Source: CAWCFV01 sp963794995 (GTDB lineage Bacteria; Actinomycetota; Actinomycetes; JACCUZ01). From it: a DNA stretch of 64,000 nucleotides. A program made the translations under genes and the position numbers. Of the stretch, positions 8,254-16,354 are shown piece after piece. The notes beneath the pieces are model-generated. The model ran no database searches. It was not told the DNA's origin and worked only from the letters and a program-made list of their open reading frames with translations. Positions within the stretch are counted from its first letter, which is position 1, and each line of letters begins with the position of its first letter. The stretch covers positions 1,302,001 through 1,366,000 of the forward strand of contig CAWCFV010000002.1 of NCBI GenBank assembly GCA_963794995.1, given 5' to 3'.

Positions 8254-9249
8254 ACGCGTGCGCCGGACGACCCCCGGGCGCACCAGACCGAGACCGCGGA
8301 CCGCGCGGGTCCGCCCGATGTCGAGCGCGAAGCCCTCCACGTCCTCGAGGGCATCAGCGGTGGCCCGGTCGACGAGGACGGTGCCGGGCGCCGCCAGGGC
8401 GGTGAGCCGGGAGGCCAGGTTGACCGTCACGCCGAAGATGTCCCCCATCCGCATGACCACCGGGCCGGTGGCGATGCCGACCCGCACCTCGGGCAGGACG
8501 GGGTCCTCGGCGGTGGCCTCGACGAGCTCGAGCCCGATCCGCGCGGCGGCGGCCACCGAGTCCCCGACGAACAGCACCTCGTCGCCGACGGTCTTGACCA
8601 GCCGTCCACCGGCGCCCGCGATCACGTCGGCGGAGGTCTGGTGGAACCGCTCGACGAGGGCCGCGAGCTCGCGCTCCTCCAGCTTCTGGGACAGCCGGGT
8701 GTAGGACACCAGGTCCGCGAAGCCCACCGACCGCCTGCTGCTCATGGCCTCGCTCTGCGCGGCGGTGAGCACCCGGCCGGCGACCGCCGCGAGCTGGCGG
8801 CGGTACACCGCGACGAGCAGGGACTCGAAGTCCTCGACGTGCTCGGTCGCCTGCTCGGCGGCCTCCCGGTGGGCCTGCTCGGGCGTCCGGCCGAGGTCCA
8901 CCAGGTGCTCCACCAGCGCGTCGAACTGCCACTCGGCCAGCCGGGCGGCCGTGTGGCCGATGGCCCGGGTGACGCTGACCGCCAGCTCGTCGTCCAGCAC
9001 CCCCGCGTCGATCAGGCCCTTGAGCCGCTGCAGCGCGGCGACGTCGCCGTCGGTGAAGGCGACCGGCTCGTCGCCGACGTGGGCGAAGCCCACCGCCCGC
9101 CACAGGCGGCGGGCGAAGTCGACCGACAGCCCGGCGCGCTCGGCCACCTCCGCCCGCCGGTAGCGCCGGGGACCGCCGAGCAGGCGCTCCTCGATGCCGG
9201 GCGGCGGCTCGTCCGGCCGCGGGCTCTCAGGTCCCGTCGTCGTCGGCAC
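8251..9249 (-). CDS. Class III adenylate/guanylate cyclase
   Basis: A 332-residue protein. Residues 1-150 form a helical, MerR-like regulatory region with conserved actinobacterial features (VAERAGLSVDFARRLWRAVG). The C-terminal half is a class III cyclase catalytic domain with both metal-binding aspartates (VGFADLVSYT and TVGDEVLF), the substrate lysine (GRLVKTVGDE) and the Asn-Arg transition-state pair (VNLASRL), so it should be active. The GTG start at 9249 overlaps the PH-domain gene by 23 nt, implying coupled translation. It is a soluble, probably cytosolic, cAMP or cGMP producer. Confidence 0.88.
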   Translation of the reverse strand: MPTTTGPESPRPDEPPPGIEERLLGGPRRYRRAEVAERAGLSVDFARRLWRAVGFAHVGDEPVAFTDGDVAALQRLKGLIDAGVLDDELAVSVTRAIGHTAARLAEWQFDALVEHLVDLGRTPEQAHREAAEQATEHVEDFESLLVAVYRRQLAAVAGRVLTAAQSEAMSSRRSVGFADLVSYTRLSQKLEERELAALVERFHQTSADVIAGAGGRLVKTVGDEVLFVGDSVAAAARIGLELVEATAEDPVLPEVRVGIATGPVVMRMGDIFGVTVNLASRLTALAAPGTVLVDRATADALEDVEGFALDIGRTRAVRGLGLVRPGVVRRTR

Positions 9250-9754
9250 CGCGCCGGCGCTCCTCGTCGGCCTCGGCGAGCCGGTAGACGTCGCGCTGGA
9301 CCTCCTCGACCTTGGGCACGTCGCGCAGCACGAGCTGGCCGCGCTCGCCCGCCGACTCGATGACGAGCGTGCCGCAGCCGAGCAGGCGCTCCAGCACACC
9401 GCTGTGCTCGAAGCTCACGTCGTTGATGCGCGAGATCGGCATGTCGCGCCCGGTGCGGGCCACCACGCCGACCCGGGTGATGATGCGTCGGTCGGTCACG
9501 ACGTAGGACGTGGTGATCCACTTGAGGAAGGGCCAGACGGTCAGCCGCAGCACCAGGAGCGCGGCCACGACGACCACGGCGATGCGTAGCGGGGTCTGGG
9601 CACCGCCTTCGGGCACGACGGTCGCCGCGTAGGTCGCGACCGGGGAGACGACGAGCAGCACGACGACCGGCCAGAACATCTCCTTCCAGTGCGGACGGAG
9701 CGCCATCACGACCTCTTCGTCGTCGGCGAGCAGACGCTTCGGGATCCCGGTCAC
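9227..9754 (-). CDS. PH-domain (bPH2-type) membrane protein
   Basis: A 175-residue protein. Two hydrophobic segments lie near residues 28-47 and 57-76. A bacterial PH-like domain follows with YVVTDRRIITRVGVVAR, MPISRINDVSF and TLVIESAGERG, the hallmark of the bPH2 (YdbS/DUF304) family. A charged C-terminal tail ends in EERRRGADDDGT. It starts with GTG at 9754, and its 3' end overlaps the adenylate cyclase start by 23 nt. Function is unknown beyond membrane association; the overlap suggests a link to the cyclase. Confidence 0.85.
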   Translation of the reverse strand: MTGIPKRLLADDEEVVMALRPHWKEMFWPVVVLLVVSPVATYAATVVPEGGAQTPLRIAVVVVAALLVLRLTVWPFLKWITTSYVVTDRRIITRVGVVARTGRDMPISRINDVSFEHSGVLERLLGCGTLVIESAGERGQLVLRDVPKVEEVQRDVYRLAEADEERRRGADDDGT

Positions 9755-9779
9755 GCTGCAGATCGTGCCAGGCGTCGAC

Positions 9780-10595
9780 CTAGCGATGCAGGTGGACGAC
9801 GTCCCCGGCGGCGAGTGTCGTGAGCCCGTCGGCCGACCGCACGACGAGGCGACCGGCCGGATCGACGTCGATCGCCTCCCCGCGGAGGACCCGCTCGCCG
9901 GGCAGCTCGACCTGCACCTGCCGGCCGAGGGTGGTGCACGCGGCGCGGTAGGCGTCGTGCAGGCCCGCCGCGGCGGCGTCGCCGCCCGCGGCCTGGAAGG
10001 ACCGGTAGCGCGACTCCAGCGCCCGCAGCACGCCGCGCAGCACGGGGTCGCGGTCGACGACGTCGGAGCCCTCGAGGCCGAGCGAGGTGGCGGTCGGCAC
10101 CGGCAGCTCGTCGGCGCGCAGCGAGACGTTGAGCCCGAGCCCGACCACCACCGCGTCGTCCACCACCTCGGCGAGCAGCCCGGCCAGCTTGCGCTCGCCG
10201 TCGACCAGCACGTCGTTGGGCCACTTGAGCCCGAGGTCGAGCCCGGACGTGGGGCGCACCGCGTCGACCACGGCGAGCCCCGCGAGCAGCGGGAGCCAGC
10301 CCCAGGTCTCCCGGGGCACACGGGGGCGCAGGAGGACGGACACGGCCAGCCCGGACCGCAGCGGGGCCCGCCAGATCCGCCCGGCGCGGCCGCGGCCCGC
10401 GGTCTGCACCTCGGCGGTGACGACCAGCCCCTCGGCGGCACCGGCCCGGGCCGCCTCGGCGACGTCGACGTTGGTGGACCCGGTCTCCTCGAGCACCCGC
10501 AGCTCGCTCCAGAGCGACCCGCTCGTGACCAGCGCCGTCCGGATCGCGTCGGCCCGCAGCGGCGGGCGGTCAAGGTCGCGCCAAGGGCTAGTCAT
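9780..10595 (-). CDS. birA: Biotin--[acetyl-CoA-carboxylase] ligase
   Basis: A 271-residue class I biotin protein ligase that activates biotin with ATP and attaches it to the BCCP lysine of acyl-CoA carboxylases. It has the substrate-binding ETGSTN, the biotinyl-AMP loop GRGRAGRIW and LKWPNDVL, plus a small C-terminal domain. No N-terminal DNA-binding domain is present, so unlike E. coli BirA it should not act as a repressor. The ATG at 10595 gives the standard actinobacterial start (MTSPWRDLDRPPL). Its target is probably AccA3 encoded at 27019; accD5 and accE lie about 1.5 kb away. Confidence 0.93.
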   Translation of the reverse strand: MTSPWRDLDRPPLRADAIRTALVTSGSLWSELRVLEETGSTNVDVAEAARAGAAEGLVVTAEVQTAGRGRAGRIWRAPLRSGLAVSVLLRPRVPRETWGWLPLLAGLAVVDAVRPTSGLDLGLKWPNDVLVDGERKLAGLLAEVVDDAVVVGLGLNVSLRADELPVPTATSLGLEGSDVVDRDPVLRGVLRALESRYRSFQAAGGDAAAAGLHDAYRAACTTLGRQVQVELPGERVLRGEAIDVDPAGRLVVRSADGLTTLAAGDVVHLHR

Positions 10596-10720
10596 CTGTG
10601 ACCTGATCTGTACCGGTTCGGCCCATGACGCCCGAGTCAAGCCGTCCCTCAGGCCGGACGATGACCAGGCTGAGGGCTGTCGCCCTGGACATCCCGGTCC
10701 GAGCCTGGAGCACCACGCGC

Positions 10721-12016
10721 ATGAGTCTGCACTCCCCCCGCCTCCGTCGCTGCCTGCGGGCCGCGCTCACCGCCACCTGCGCACTCGTGCTCGTCGGCAC
10801 GCTGCCCGGGGGCGCCACCGCCGCCAAGGCGCCGGTCATCGGCGGGTCGTTCTTCGGGGTGCACCACCTGGGGCTGCACGCCGAGGGGCCGATCGGCTGG
10901 CCGCAGACCCCCGTCGGCTCGCTGCGGATGTGGGACAACCGGGTCTCGTGGCGCGAGATCGAGGTCGCCCCCGGTGTCTTCGACTGGACGCTGATCGACG
11001 CCGAGATGGCCCGGGCCCGCGCGAACGGGGCGTCGGTGCTGCTGGTGCTCGGCCAGACCCCCGTCTTCCACTCGACCCGGCCCGACGCCCCGTCGTCCTA
11101 CGGGCCGGGAGCGTCGGCGATGCCGACCCAGGCCGGCTGGACGCAGTACGTGCGCGAGGTGGCCGTGCGCAACCGCACCGTGTGGGGCGGCATCGCCACC
11201 TTCCAGGTCTGGAACGAGGCCAACGTCGTCGGCTACTGGTCGGGGACGCCGAAGCAGATGGCCACCCTCACCGCGTGGACCGACGCGGCGCTGCGCGCGG
11301 CCGACCCGGCGGCGAAGCTGGTGGCACCCGCACTGGTCACCCGGCTGTCCAGCCAGCAGACGTGGGTGAGCGCGTTCTACTCGCAGAAGGTGGCCCGGAA
11401 GAACGTCAGCAGCTACGTCGACGCCTTGTCCTTCCAGCTCTACCCCGTGTCGAACGGCACCCCCGAGGCGTCGATGGCACTGCTCGCCCGGGTGCGCAAG
11501 ATCCTGGCCCGCAACCGCGTGAGCAAGCCGATCTGGAACACCGAGGTCAACTACGGGCTCGTCGGCGGGCCGATCGCGGGCGCCAGCGTCACCCCGCTCA
11601 GCAGCGACCGCCAGGTGGCCAACGTGCTGCGCACCTTCGTGCTCAACGCGGGCAACAGGGTCGACCGCGTCTACTGGTACTCCTGGGACCTGCTCGGCAT
11701 GGCCAACACCCAGCTGGTCGAGGCCGACCGCACGACGCTGACGCCGGCCGGGCAGGCCTTCGGCACCGCGCGCCGGTGGCTGGTCGGGTCGCGCCCCGCC
11801 GGGTGCGCCCGGGCGAAGACCGGGACCTGGACCTGCACCTTCACCACCGCGAAGCAGACCCGCCGGGTGGTGTGGAACCCGGCCAGGACCACCTCGGTCA
11901 CCCTGCCCACGCGACGCACCGCCGCCGCGACGTGGCAGGCGGCACCCCTCAGCCGGCTCTCCCGCGGCCGGGTGCGCGTCGGACCGGTGCCGGTGCTCCT
12001 CACGACTCCGCGCTGA
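10721..12016 (+). CDS. Secreted glycoside hydrolase (clan GH-A type)
   Basis: A 431-residue exported protein. Residues 1-34 form a Sec signal peptide (basic LRRCLR, hydrophobic core, cleavage near ATAAKA). The mature part is a TIM-barrel glycosidase with the acid/base Glu in FQVWNEANV and a likely nucleophile Glu in IWNTEVNYG, resembling GH39/GH5-like proteins of the PslG kind. The C-terminal 70 residues (CARAKTGTWTCTF, then WNPARTTSV) resemble a small beta-domain. The ATG at 10721 was chosen because it directly precedes the signal peptide. The substrate is unknown. Confidence 0.82.
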   Translation: MSLHSPRLRRCLRAALTATCALVLVGTLPGGATAAKAPVIGGSFFGVHHLGLHAEGPIGWPQTPVGSLRMWDNRVSWREIEVAPGVFDWTLIDAEMARARANGASVLLVLGQTPVFHSTRPDAPSSYGPGASAMPTQAGWTQYVREVAVRNRTVWGGIATFQVWNEANVVGYWSGTPKQMATLTAWTDAALRAADPAAKLVAPALVTRLSSQQTWVSAFYSQKVARKNVSSYVDALSFQLYPVSNGTPEASMALLARVRKILARNRVSKPIWNTEVNYGLVGGPIAGASVTPLSSDRQVANVLRTFVLNAGNRVDRVYWYSWDLLGMANTQLVEADRTTLTPAGQAFGTARRWLVGSRPAGCARAKTGTWTCTFTTAKQTRRVVWNPARTTSVTLPTRRTAAATWQAAPLSRLSRGRVRVGPVPVLLTTPR

Positions 12017-12054
12017 CCGACTCTCCCCCGGGAGCCGACGCCGGGCGGCGTGGC

Positions 12055-12060
12055 TACGCT
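12055..12060 (+). promoter_or_regulatory. -10 box TACGCT, leaderless promoter of accD5-accE
   Basis: TACGCT ends 6 nt before the GTG at 12067, so the carboxylase gene is probably transcribed from its own start codon. Confidence 0.5.
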
Positions 12061-12066
12061 GCCCGG

Positions 12067-13698
12067 GTGAGCAGCGCAGCAGAACCGGGCCCGACCGGGG
12101 GCCTCGGCACCGAGGTGCCCGAGGACATCGACGTGCACACCACGGCGGGGCGGCTCGCCGACCTGCACCGGCGCAACGACGAGGCGGTCCACGCCGGCTC
12201 GGCGCGCGCGGTCGAGAAGCAGCACGCCAAGGGCAAGATGACCGCCCGCGAGCGGATCGACGCGCTGCTCGACGACGGCTCGTTCGTCGAGATGGACGAG
12301 CTGGCCCGGCACCGCTCCACGGCGTTCGGCCTGGAGAAGACCCGGCCGTACGGCGACGGCGTCGTCACCGGCTACGGCACCGTCGACGGCCGCCAGGTCT
12401 GCGTCTTCGCCCAGGACTTCACCGTCTTCGGCGGCATCGCTCGGCGAGGTCTTCGGCGAGAAGATCGTCAAGGTCATGGACCTCGCGCTGAAGATCGGCT
12501 GCCCGGTCGTCGGCATCAACGACTCAGGTGGCGCGCGGATCCAGGAGGGCGTCGTCTCCCTCGGCCTCTACGGCGAGATCTTCTACCGCAACGTCATGGC
12601 CAGCGGCGTCGTCCCGCAGATCTCGCTGATCATGGGCCCGTGCGCCGGCGGCGCCGTCTACTCCCCCGCCATCACCGACTTCACCGTGATGGTCGACCAG
12701 ACGTCGCACATGTTCATCACCGGGCCGGACGTCATCAAGACGGTGACCGGCGAGGACGTCACGCTGGAGGACCTCGGCGGCGCGCGCACGCACAACACCA
12801 AGTCGGGCAACGCGCACTACCTGGCCGCCGACGAGGCCGACGCGATCGACTACGTCAAGGCGCTGCTGTCCTACCTGCCGAGCAACAACCTCGAGGACCC
12901 GCCGGCCTACGACGAGCCCGCCGACCTCGAGGTCACCGACGAGGACCGCGAGCTCGACACCTTCATCCCCGACTCGGCCAACCAGCCGTACGACATGCAC
13001 ACCGTCATCGAGCACGTCCTCGACGACGGCGAGTTCCTCGAGGTGCAGGCGCTGTTCGCGCCCAACATCCTGTGCGGCTTCGGCCGGGTCGAGGGCCGGT
13101 CGGTCGGCGTCGTCGCCAACCAGCCGATGCAGTTCGCCGGCACCCTCGACATCGACGCCTCCGAGAAGGCCGCGCGGTTCGTCCGCACCTGCGACGCGTT
13201 CAACGTGCCGGTGCTGACCTTCGTCGACGTCCCCGGCTTCCTGCCCGGCACGTCGCAGGAGTGGGACGGCATCATCCGGCGCGGCGCGAAGCTCATCTAC
13301 GCCTACGCCGAGGCGACCGTGCCCAAGGTCACCGTCATCACCCGCAAGGCCTACGGCGGCGCGTACGACGTCATGGGCTCCAAGCACCTCGGCGCCGACA
13401 TCAACCTCGCCTGGCCGACCGCCCAGATCGCCGTCATGGGCGCGCAGGGCGCGGTCAACATCCTCTACCGGCGGGAGCTCGCCGACGCCGGCGACGAGGC
13501 CCCGGAGCGGCGCACGGAGCTGGTCGCAGGACTACGAGGACCACTCTCGCCAACCCCTACATCGCGGCCGAGCGCGGCTACGTCGACTCGGTCATCCCGC
13601 CGTCGGACACCCGCTCCTACGTCGTCAAGGCACTGCGCGCGCTGCGCACCAAGCGCGAGACGCTGCCGCCCAAGAAGCACGGCAACATCCCGCTGTGA
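12067..13698 (+). CDS. accD5: Propionyl/acyl-CoA carboxylase beta subunit, with apparent frameshifts
   Basis: A carboxyltransferase of about 540 residues of the AccD5/PccB group, which makes methylmalonyl-CoA from propionyl-CoA with AccA3. Motifs include KGKMTARERIDALLDDGSF, GPCAGGAVYSPAITDF, GGARTHNTKSGNAH, DVPGFLPGTSQEWDG and AYGGAYDVMGSKHLGAD. As read, the frame breaks three times: an extra A at 12436 (after DFTVFGG) and single extra bases near 13529 and 13542 (before LANPYIAAERGYVD). The net change is +3, and the normal C-terminus KKHGNIPL ends at 13698. All motifs survive, so sequence error is more likely than gene loss. It has a leaderless GTG start. Its TGA overlaps a 50-bp tandem repeat leading into accE. 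Confidence 0.92.
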   Translation: MSSAAEPGPTGGLGTEVPEDIDVHTTAGRLADLHRRNDEAVHAGSARAVEKQHAKGKMTARERIDALLDDGSFVEMDELARHRSTAFGLEKTRPYGDGVVTGYGTVDGRQVCVFAQDFTVFGGIARRGLRREDRQGHGPRAEDRLPGRRHQRLRWRADPGGRRLPRPLRRDLLPQRHGQRRRPADLADHGPVRRRRRLLPRHHRLHRDGRPDVAHVHHRAGRHQDGDRRGRHAGGPRRRAHAQHQVGQRALPGRRRGRRDRLRQGAAVLPAEQQPRGPAGLRRARRPRGHRRGPRARHLHPRLGQPAVRHAHRHRARPRRRRVPRGAGAVRAQHPVRLRPGRGPVGRRRRQPADAVRRHPRHRRLREGRAVRPHLRRVQRAGADLRRRPRLPARHVAGVGRHHPARREAHLRLRRGDRAQGHRHHPQGLRRRVRRHGLQAPRRRHQPRLADRPDRRHGRAGRGQHPLPAGARRRRRRGPGAAHGAGRRTTRTTLANPYIAAERGYVDSVIPPSDTRSYVVKALRALRTKRETLPPKKHGNIPL

Positions 13699-13794
13699 GC
13701 GAGCGACGAGCGCCAGCGAGGCGCACGAGCGAACCGACAACGCTGTGAGCGAGCGACGAGCGCCAGCGAGGCGCACGAGCGAACCGACAACGCT
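13695..13794 (+). repeat. Two perfect tandem copies of a 50-bp unit at the accD5-accE junction
   Basis: Units 13695-13744 and 13745-13794 are identical and begin GTGAGCGAGCG; accE itself begins with the same 11 bases at 13795. Each unit reads as GTG plus 16 codons (VSERRAPARRTSEPTTL) and then TGA. The stop overlaps the next GTG as GTGA. The chain is therefore accD5 stop/GTG, mini-ORF stop/GTG, mini-ORF stop/accE GTG. The 50-nt period shifts frame at each step. It looks like duplication of a junction segment, with coupling kept by the overlaps. Confidence 0.85.
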
Positions 13795-14022
13795 GTGAGC
13801 GAGCGGGAGGACGCGGCGGAACCGCCCGTGCTGCGGGTCGTGCGCGGCGAGCCCTCGGCGGCCGAGCTCGCCGCCCTGGTGGCCGTGCTCGGAGCGCGCC
13901 CCACGACGCGCGCCGACGGCGCACCCGCGGGCCGCTCGCCCTGGAACGACCCGGCCCGGCTGGTACGCGGGCCGGTCGCCCCCGGTGCCGGAGGCTGGCG
14001 TCGCTCGGCCCTGCCGCGCTAG
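13795..14022 (+). CDS. accE: Acyl-CoA carboxylase epsilon subunit
   Basis: A 75-residue protein. The N-terminal half matches the short epsilon subunits that stabilise AccA3-AccD complexes in actinobacteria (PVLRVVRGEPSAAELAALVAVL). The C-terminal half contains SPWNDPARLVR and GGWRRSALPR, typical of this family. Its position directly after accD5 is the usual order. The GTG start overlaps the stop of the second repeat-encoded mini-ORF (GTGA), so translation is likely coupled through the repeats. Confidence 0.88.
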   Translation: MSEREDAAEPPVLRVVRGEPSAAELAALVAVLGARPTTRADGAPAGRSPWNDPARLVRGPVAPGAGGWRRSALPR

Positions 14023-14034
14023 GAGCCGTCCGCG

Positions 14035-14637
14035 TCAGGAGCCGTCCGCCGGGGGCGTCCATGCCGGGTCCCGGCCGAACGAGGCCAGCAGCCGGTCCTG
14101 CGCCGAGGCGTCCGGACCGAGCTCGACGGGTGCGTCGACGACACCGGCGCCCTGGTACATCTCGCGCCAGTCGCCCCACCAGCCTGCGGTGGCCCCGACG
14201 AGCCCCGGGTCCAGGGTGCGGTCCCCGCCGGAGGCCGCCAGCAGGTCCCAGGTGTGCACCACGTGGTCGGCGAGCACCTGCCAGGCGTACGCCTCCGCGC
14301 TGAAGTCGCCGAAGGAGAGGTGCACCGTCCGCTCGAGTGCTCCAGGCTCGCTCAGCGAGGCGGCCGCGTCCCTCGCCGCGGCGGCTGCCGCCTGCGCCGG
14401 GTCGGCACCCAGGAGGTCGCCGTCGAGGGCGTCGCCCACCTCGGCGATGGTGCGGCCCGCGACCAGCGGCACGACCCACCGGTCCTCGCCCACCACGTGG
14501 TTGGTCAGGGCCCGCACGTCCCACTCGGCGCACGGTGTCGGGGCCGACCACCGGTCCCCCGGCACGGCGGCAACCGCCGACGCGAAGGTGTCCACCGCAC
14601 GGGTGAAGAGGTCAACGACCTCGTTGCCTGTCGACAT
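14035..14637 (-). CDS. TIGR03086-like / DinB-superfamily metal-binding protein
   Basis: A 200-residue four-helix-bundle protein of the actinobacterial TIGR03086 family, related to mycothiol-dependent maleylpyruvate isomerases. It has the N-terminal PTPCAEWDVRALTNHVVGED and a later WQVLADHVVHTWDLL, which supply the conserved metal-ligand histidines. Specific function is unknown; many relatives are thought to use mycothiol. The ATG at 14637 follows AGGAGG at 6 nt and is preferred to the GTG one codon upstream. It converges on accE with a 12-nt gap. Confidence 0.8.
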   Translation of the reverse strand: MSTGNEVVDLFTRAVDTFASAVAAVPGDRWSAPTPCAEWDVRALTNHVVGEDRWVVPLVAGRTIAEVGDALDGDLLGADPAQAAAAAARDAAASLSEPGALERTVHLSFGDFSAEAYAWQVLADHVVHTWDLLAASGGDRTLDPGLVGATAGWWGDWREMYQGAGVVDAPVELGPDASAQDRLLASFGRDPAWTPPADGS

Positions 14638-14759
14638 CACGGGCCTCCTGGGGGCGCCTGGGGTGTCAGCGCAGCCTGCACCCGCGCACCTGGCCCCGTC
14701 GAGAGGACGTCACGGGCGGAGTGCGCCGCGGGACCCGACCCCGCGCCGGGTGCCTACCG

Positions 14760-14781
14760 CCCCCTTCGGCACCATAGGGGG
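14760..14781. other. Short inverted repeat in the 14638-14855 intergenic region
   Basis: CCCCCT and AGGGGG are separated by a 10-nt loop between the divergent DinB-like and lipoprotein genes. It could be a small hairpin or part of the lipoprotein promoter (ATAGGG lies in its right arm). Nothing else was recognised in this 218-nt gap. Confidence 0.25.
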
Positions 14782-14855
14782 GTGAATGGGGGATCTGGCC
14801 CCCCGTCGGGGTGGACCCACTCCGGGTCACGTCCGCGAGCTACACCGGGAGAACC

Positions 14856-15392
14856 ATGACCGTCAGCAGTACCGAACCGCCCGCCCGCCTCCTGCGCGCC
14901 TCCGTGGTGGCGGCCCTGCTCGTCGCCCTGTCGGCCTGCGGCGGGGGCACCGACGGCACCGACTCCACCGAGCGGGCGGCGAGCCCGGCCGCCAGCGACA
15001 CGGCGACGACCTCGCCGGCACCCGAGGCGACCGGCCCCGAGGTCACGCCGAAGGAGGGCTTCTCCGACCGCGAGACCGACACCACGGGCCAGTCGGGCTG
15101 GTGGCTGGTGGCTCCTCGAGGCACCGTCCAGGTCGACGGTGGGCCGAACGACGAGGTCGCGGTGACGCTCGACCTGGTCCCCTCCCCCTGCGGGCCGGCG
15201 ACCGCCACGGTGCAGGGCCAGAAGGTGAGGTTCACCGAGCACACCGAGGAGACCGTGAGCGTGGCCCTGGACTCGGAAGGGCGGGGCGAGTTCGGCATCC
15301 AGGTCAGCACCGAGCCGTGCTCACCGAAGAAGGAGTCACGCAAGCTGTACATGATGGTCTACAACCCCAGAGCCGAGGCGGCGACCACCTAG
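14856..15392 (+). CDS. Predicted lipoprotein of unknown function
   Basis: A 178-residue exported lipoprotein. The signal peptide ends in a lipobox (LVALSAC, Cys near residue 30) followed by a Gly/Ser/Thr/Ala linker. The mature domain of about 120 residues has two cysteines (SPCGPATATV and STEPCSPKK) that could form a disulfide, and a beta-rich pattern. It was not matched to a named family. The ATG at 14856 has GGGAGA at good distance. It overlaps the 3' end of the convergent epimerase gene by 4 nt. Confidence 0.75.
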   Translation: MTVSSTEPPARLLRASVVAALLVALSACGGGTDGTDSTERAASPAASDTATTSPAPEATGPEVTPKEGFSDRETDTTGQSGWWLVAPRGTVQVDGGPNDEVAVTLDLVPSPCGPATATVQGQKVRFTEHTEETVSVALDSEGRGEFGIQVSTEPCSPKKESRKLYMMVYNPRAEAATT

Positions 15393-16354
15393 GAGACGCG
15401 GGACTGCCGGTACCACGCCACCGTCGACCCGACACCCTCGGCGAGACTTCTCGGCGCGAACGCCGGGTCGATGGAGAGCAGACGCGAGACATCGACCGAC
15501 CGCTTCGGGATCCCGATCGGCATGTCGCTGGCCCACGCGATGCGCCCGTCGAAACCGGTCGCGGCCTGGAGCTCCTCGACGAGCTCGCGCATCGTGGCCT
15601 CGCGGCCGGACGCGAGGTTGCAGACGTCCGCACCGGCGCGGGTCATCGCCAGCATGGCGTGGACCGCGTCGTCGACGTACAGGAAGTCCCGGGTCGTGTC
15701 GGGACGGCCCCACACGACCACCTCGTCGAGCCCCTGCTCCTGGGCGTTGACGAACCGGCGCACGAGCGAGGGCACGACGTGCGCCCCGTCGTCGTCGAAC
15801 CGGTCACCGGGTCCGTACATGTTGGTGAACAGACCGAGGCCGATGCGCGTGCCGTGGGCGCGCCGGAGCACCTGCAGGTACGGCAGCATCGCCCGCTTGC
15901 CCACGGCGTAGTAGTACTCGCCCTCGTGCGGCTCGCTCTTGAAGACATCCTCCTCGAGCAACGGGACACGGGCGTACGGGTACCCGTACATGGCCACCGT
16001 CCCCGCCGCGAAGACAGTCTGGGGTGGGAACCGCATGCAGGCCGTCAGGACGTTGGCGTTGATCACCGCGTTGAACTCGAACGCGTGCGCACCGGCGGCG
16101 AGGTTCCCGCCGAGACCCTTGACGAACGCCGCCAGGTGGAAGACGACCTCGGGCTGGTGCTTCTGGAAGTACTCGTCGACCGCCTCGCCGTCCCGCAGGT
16201 CGAGCTCGTCCCGCGACGGCGTGAGGAGCTCGGCGTCCTCGTCCTGCGCGAGCGCGCGCACCAGCGCGGACCCCAGCAGGCCACCTGCTCCGGTGACGAG
16301 GACGGGGCCGCGGGACTCCCGCGGCCCGGGCGCGAGACCAGTGAAATCGATCAT
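15389..16354 (-). CDS. NAD(P)-dependent SDR, GDP-L-fucose synthase-like
   Basis: A 321-residue extended short-chain dehydrogenase. It has the nucleotide-binding TGAGGLLGS, the strand HLAAFVKGLGGN that resembles GDP-fucose synthases, the catalytic YYYAVGK (YxxxK), and the substrate region FTNMYGPGDRFD. The likely role is 3,5-epimerisation and 4-reduction of a 4-keto nucleotide sugar to supply a deoxysugar for the surface glycan. No GDP-mannose dehydratase is visible nearby, so the product is uncertain. Its ATG overlaps the upstream glycosyltransferase stop (ATGA), which places it at the end of that operon. Confidence 0.82.
   Translation of the reverse strand: MIDFTGLAPGPRESRGPVLVTGAGGLLGSALVRALAQDEDAELLTPSRDELDLRDGEAVDEYFQKHQPEVVFHLAAFVKGLGGNLAAGAHAFEFNAVINANVLTACMRFPPQTVFAAGTVAMYGYPYARVPLLEEDVFKSEPHEGEYYYAVGKRAMLPYLQVLRRAHGTRIGLGLFTNMYGPGDRFDDDGAHVVPSLVRRFVNAQEQGLDEVVVWGRPDTTRDFLYVDDAVHAMLAMTRAGADVCNLASGREATMRELVEELQAATGFDGRIAWASDMPIGIPKRSVDVSRLLSIDPAFAPRSLAEGVGSTVAWYRQSRVS

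Noticed and set aside
13695..13794. Could the 50-bp repeats be an attachment site of a mobile element?
   Set aside because: Directly adjacent copies with nothing between, no integrase, and the sequence is shared with the start of accE.
15974..15989. A 16-bp palindrome GTACGGGTACCCGTAC resembling the one at 1387
   Set aside because: Lies inside the epimerase coding sequence (Tyr-Pro-Tyr codons) and is explained by coding.
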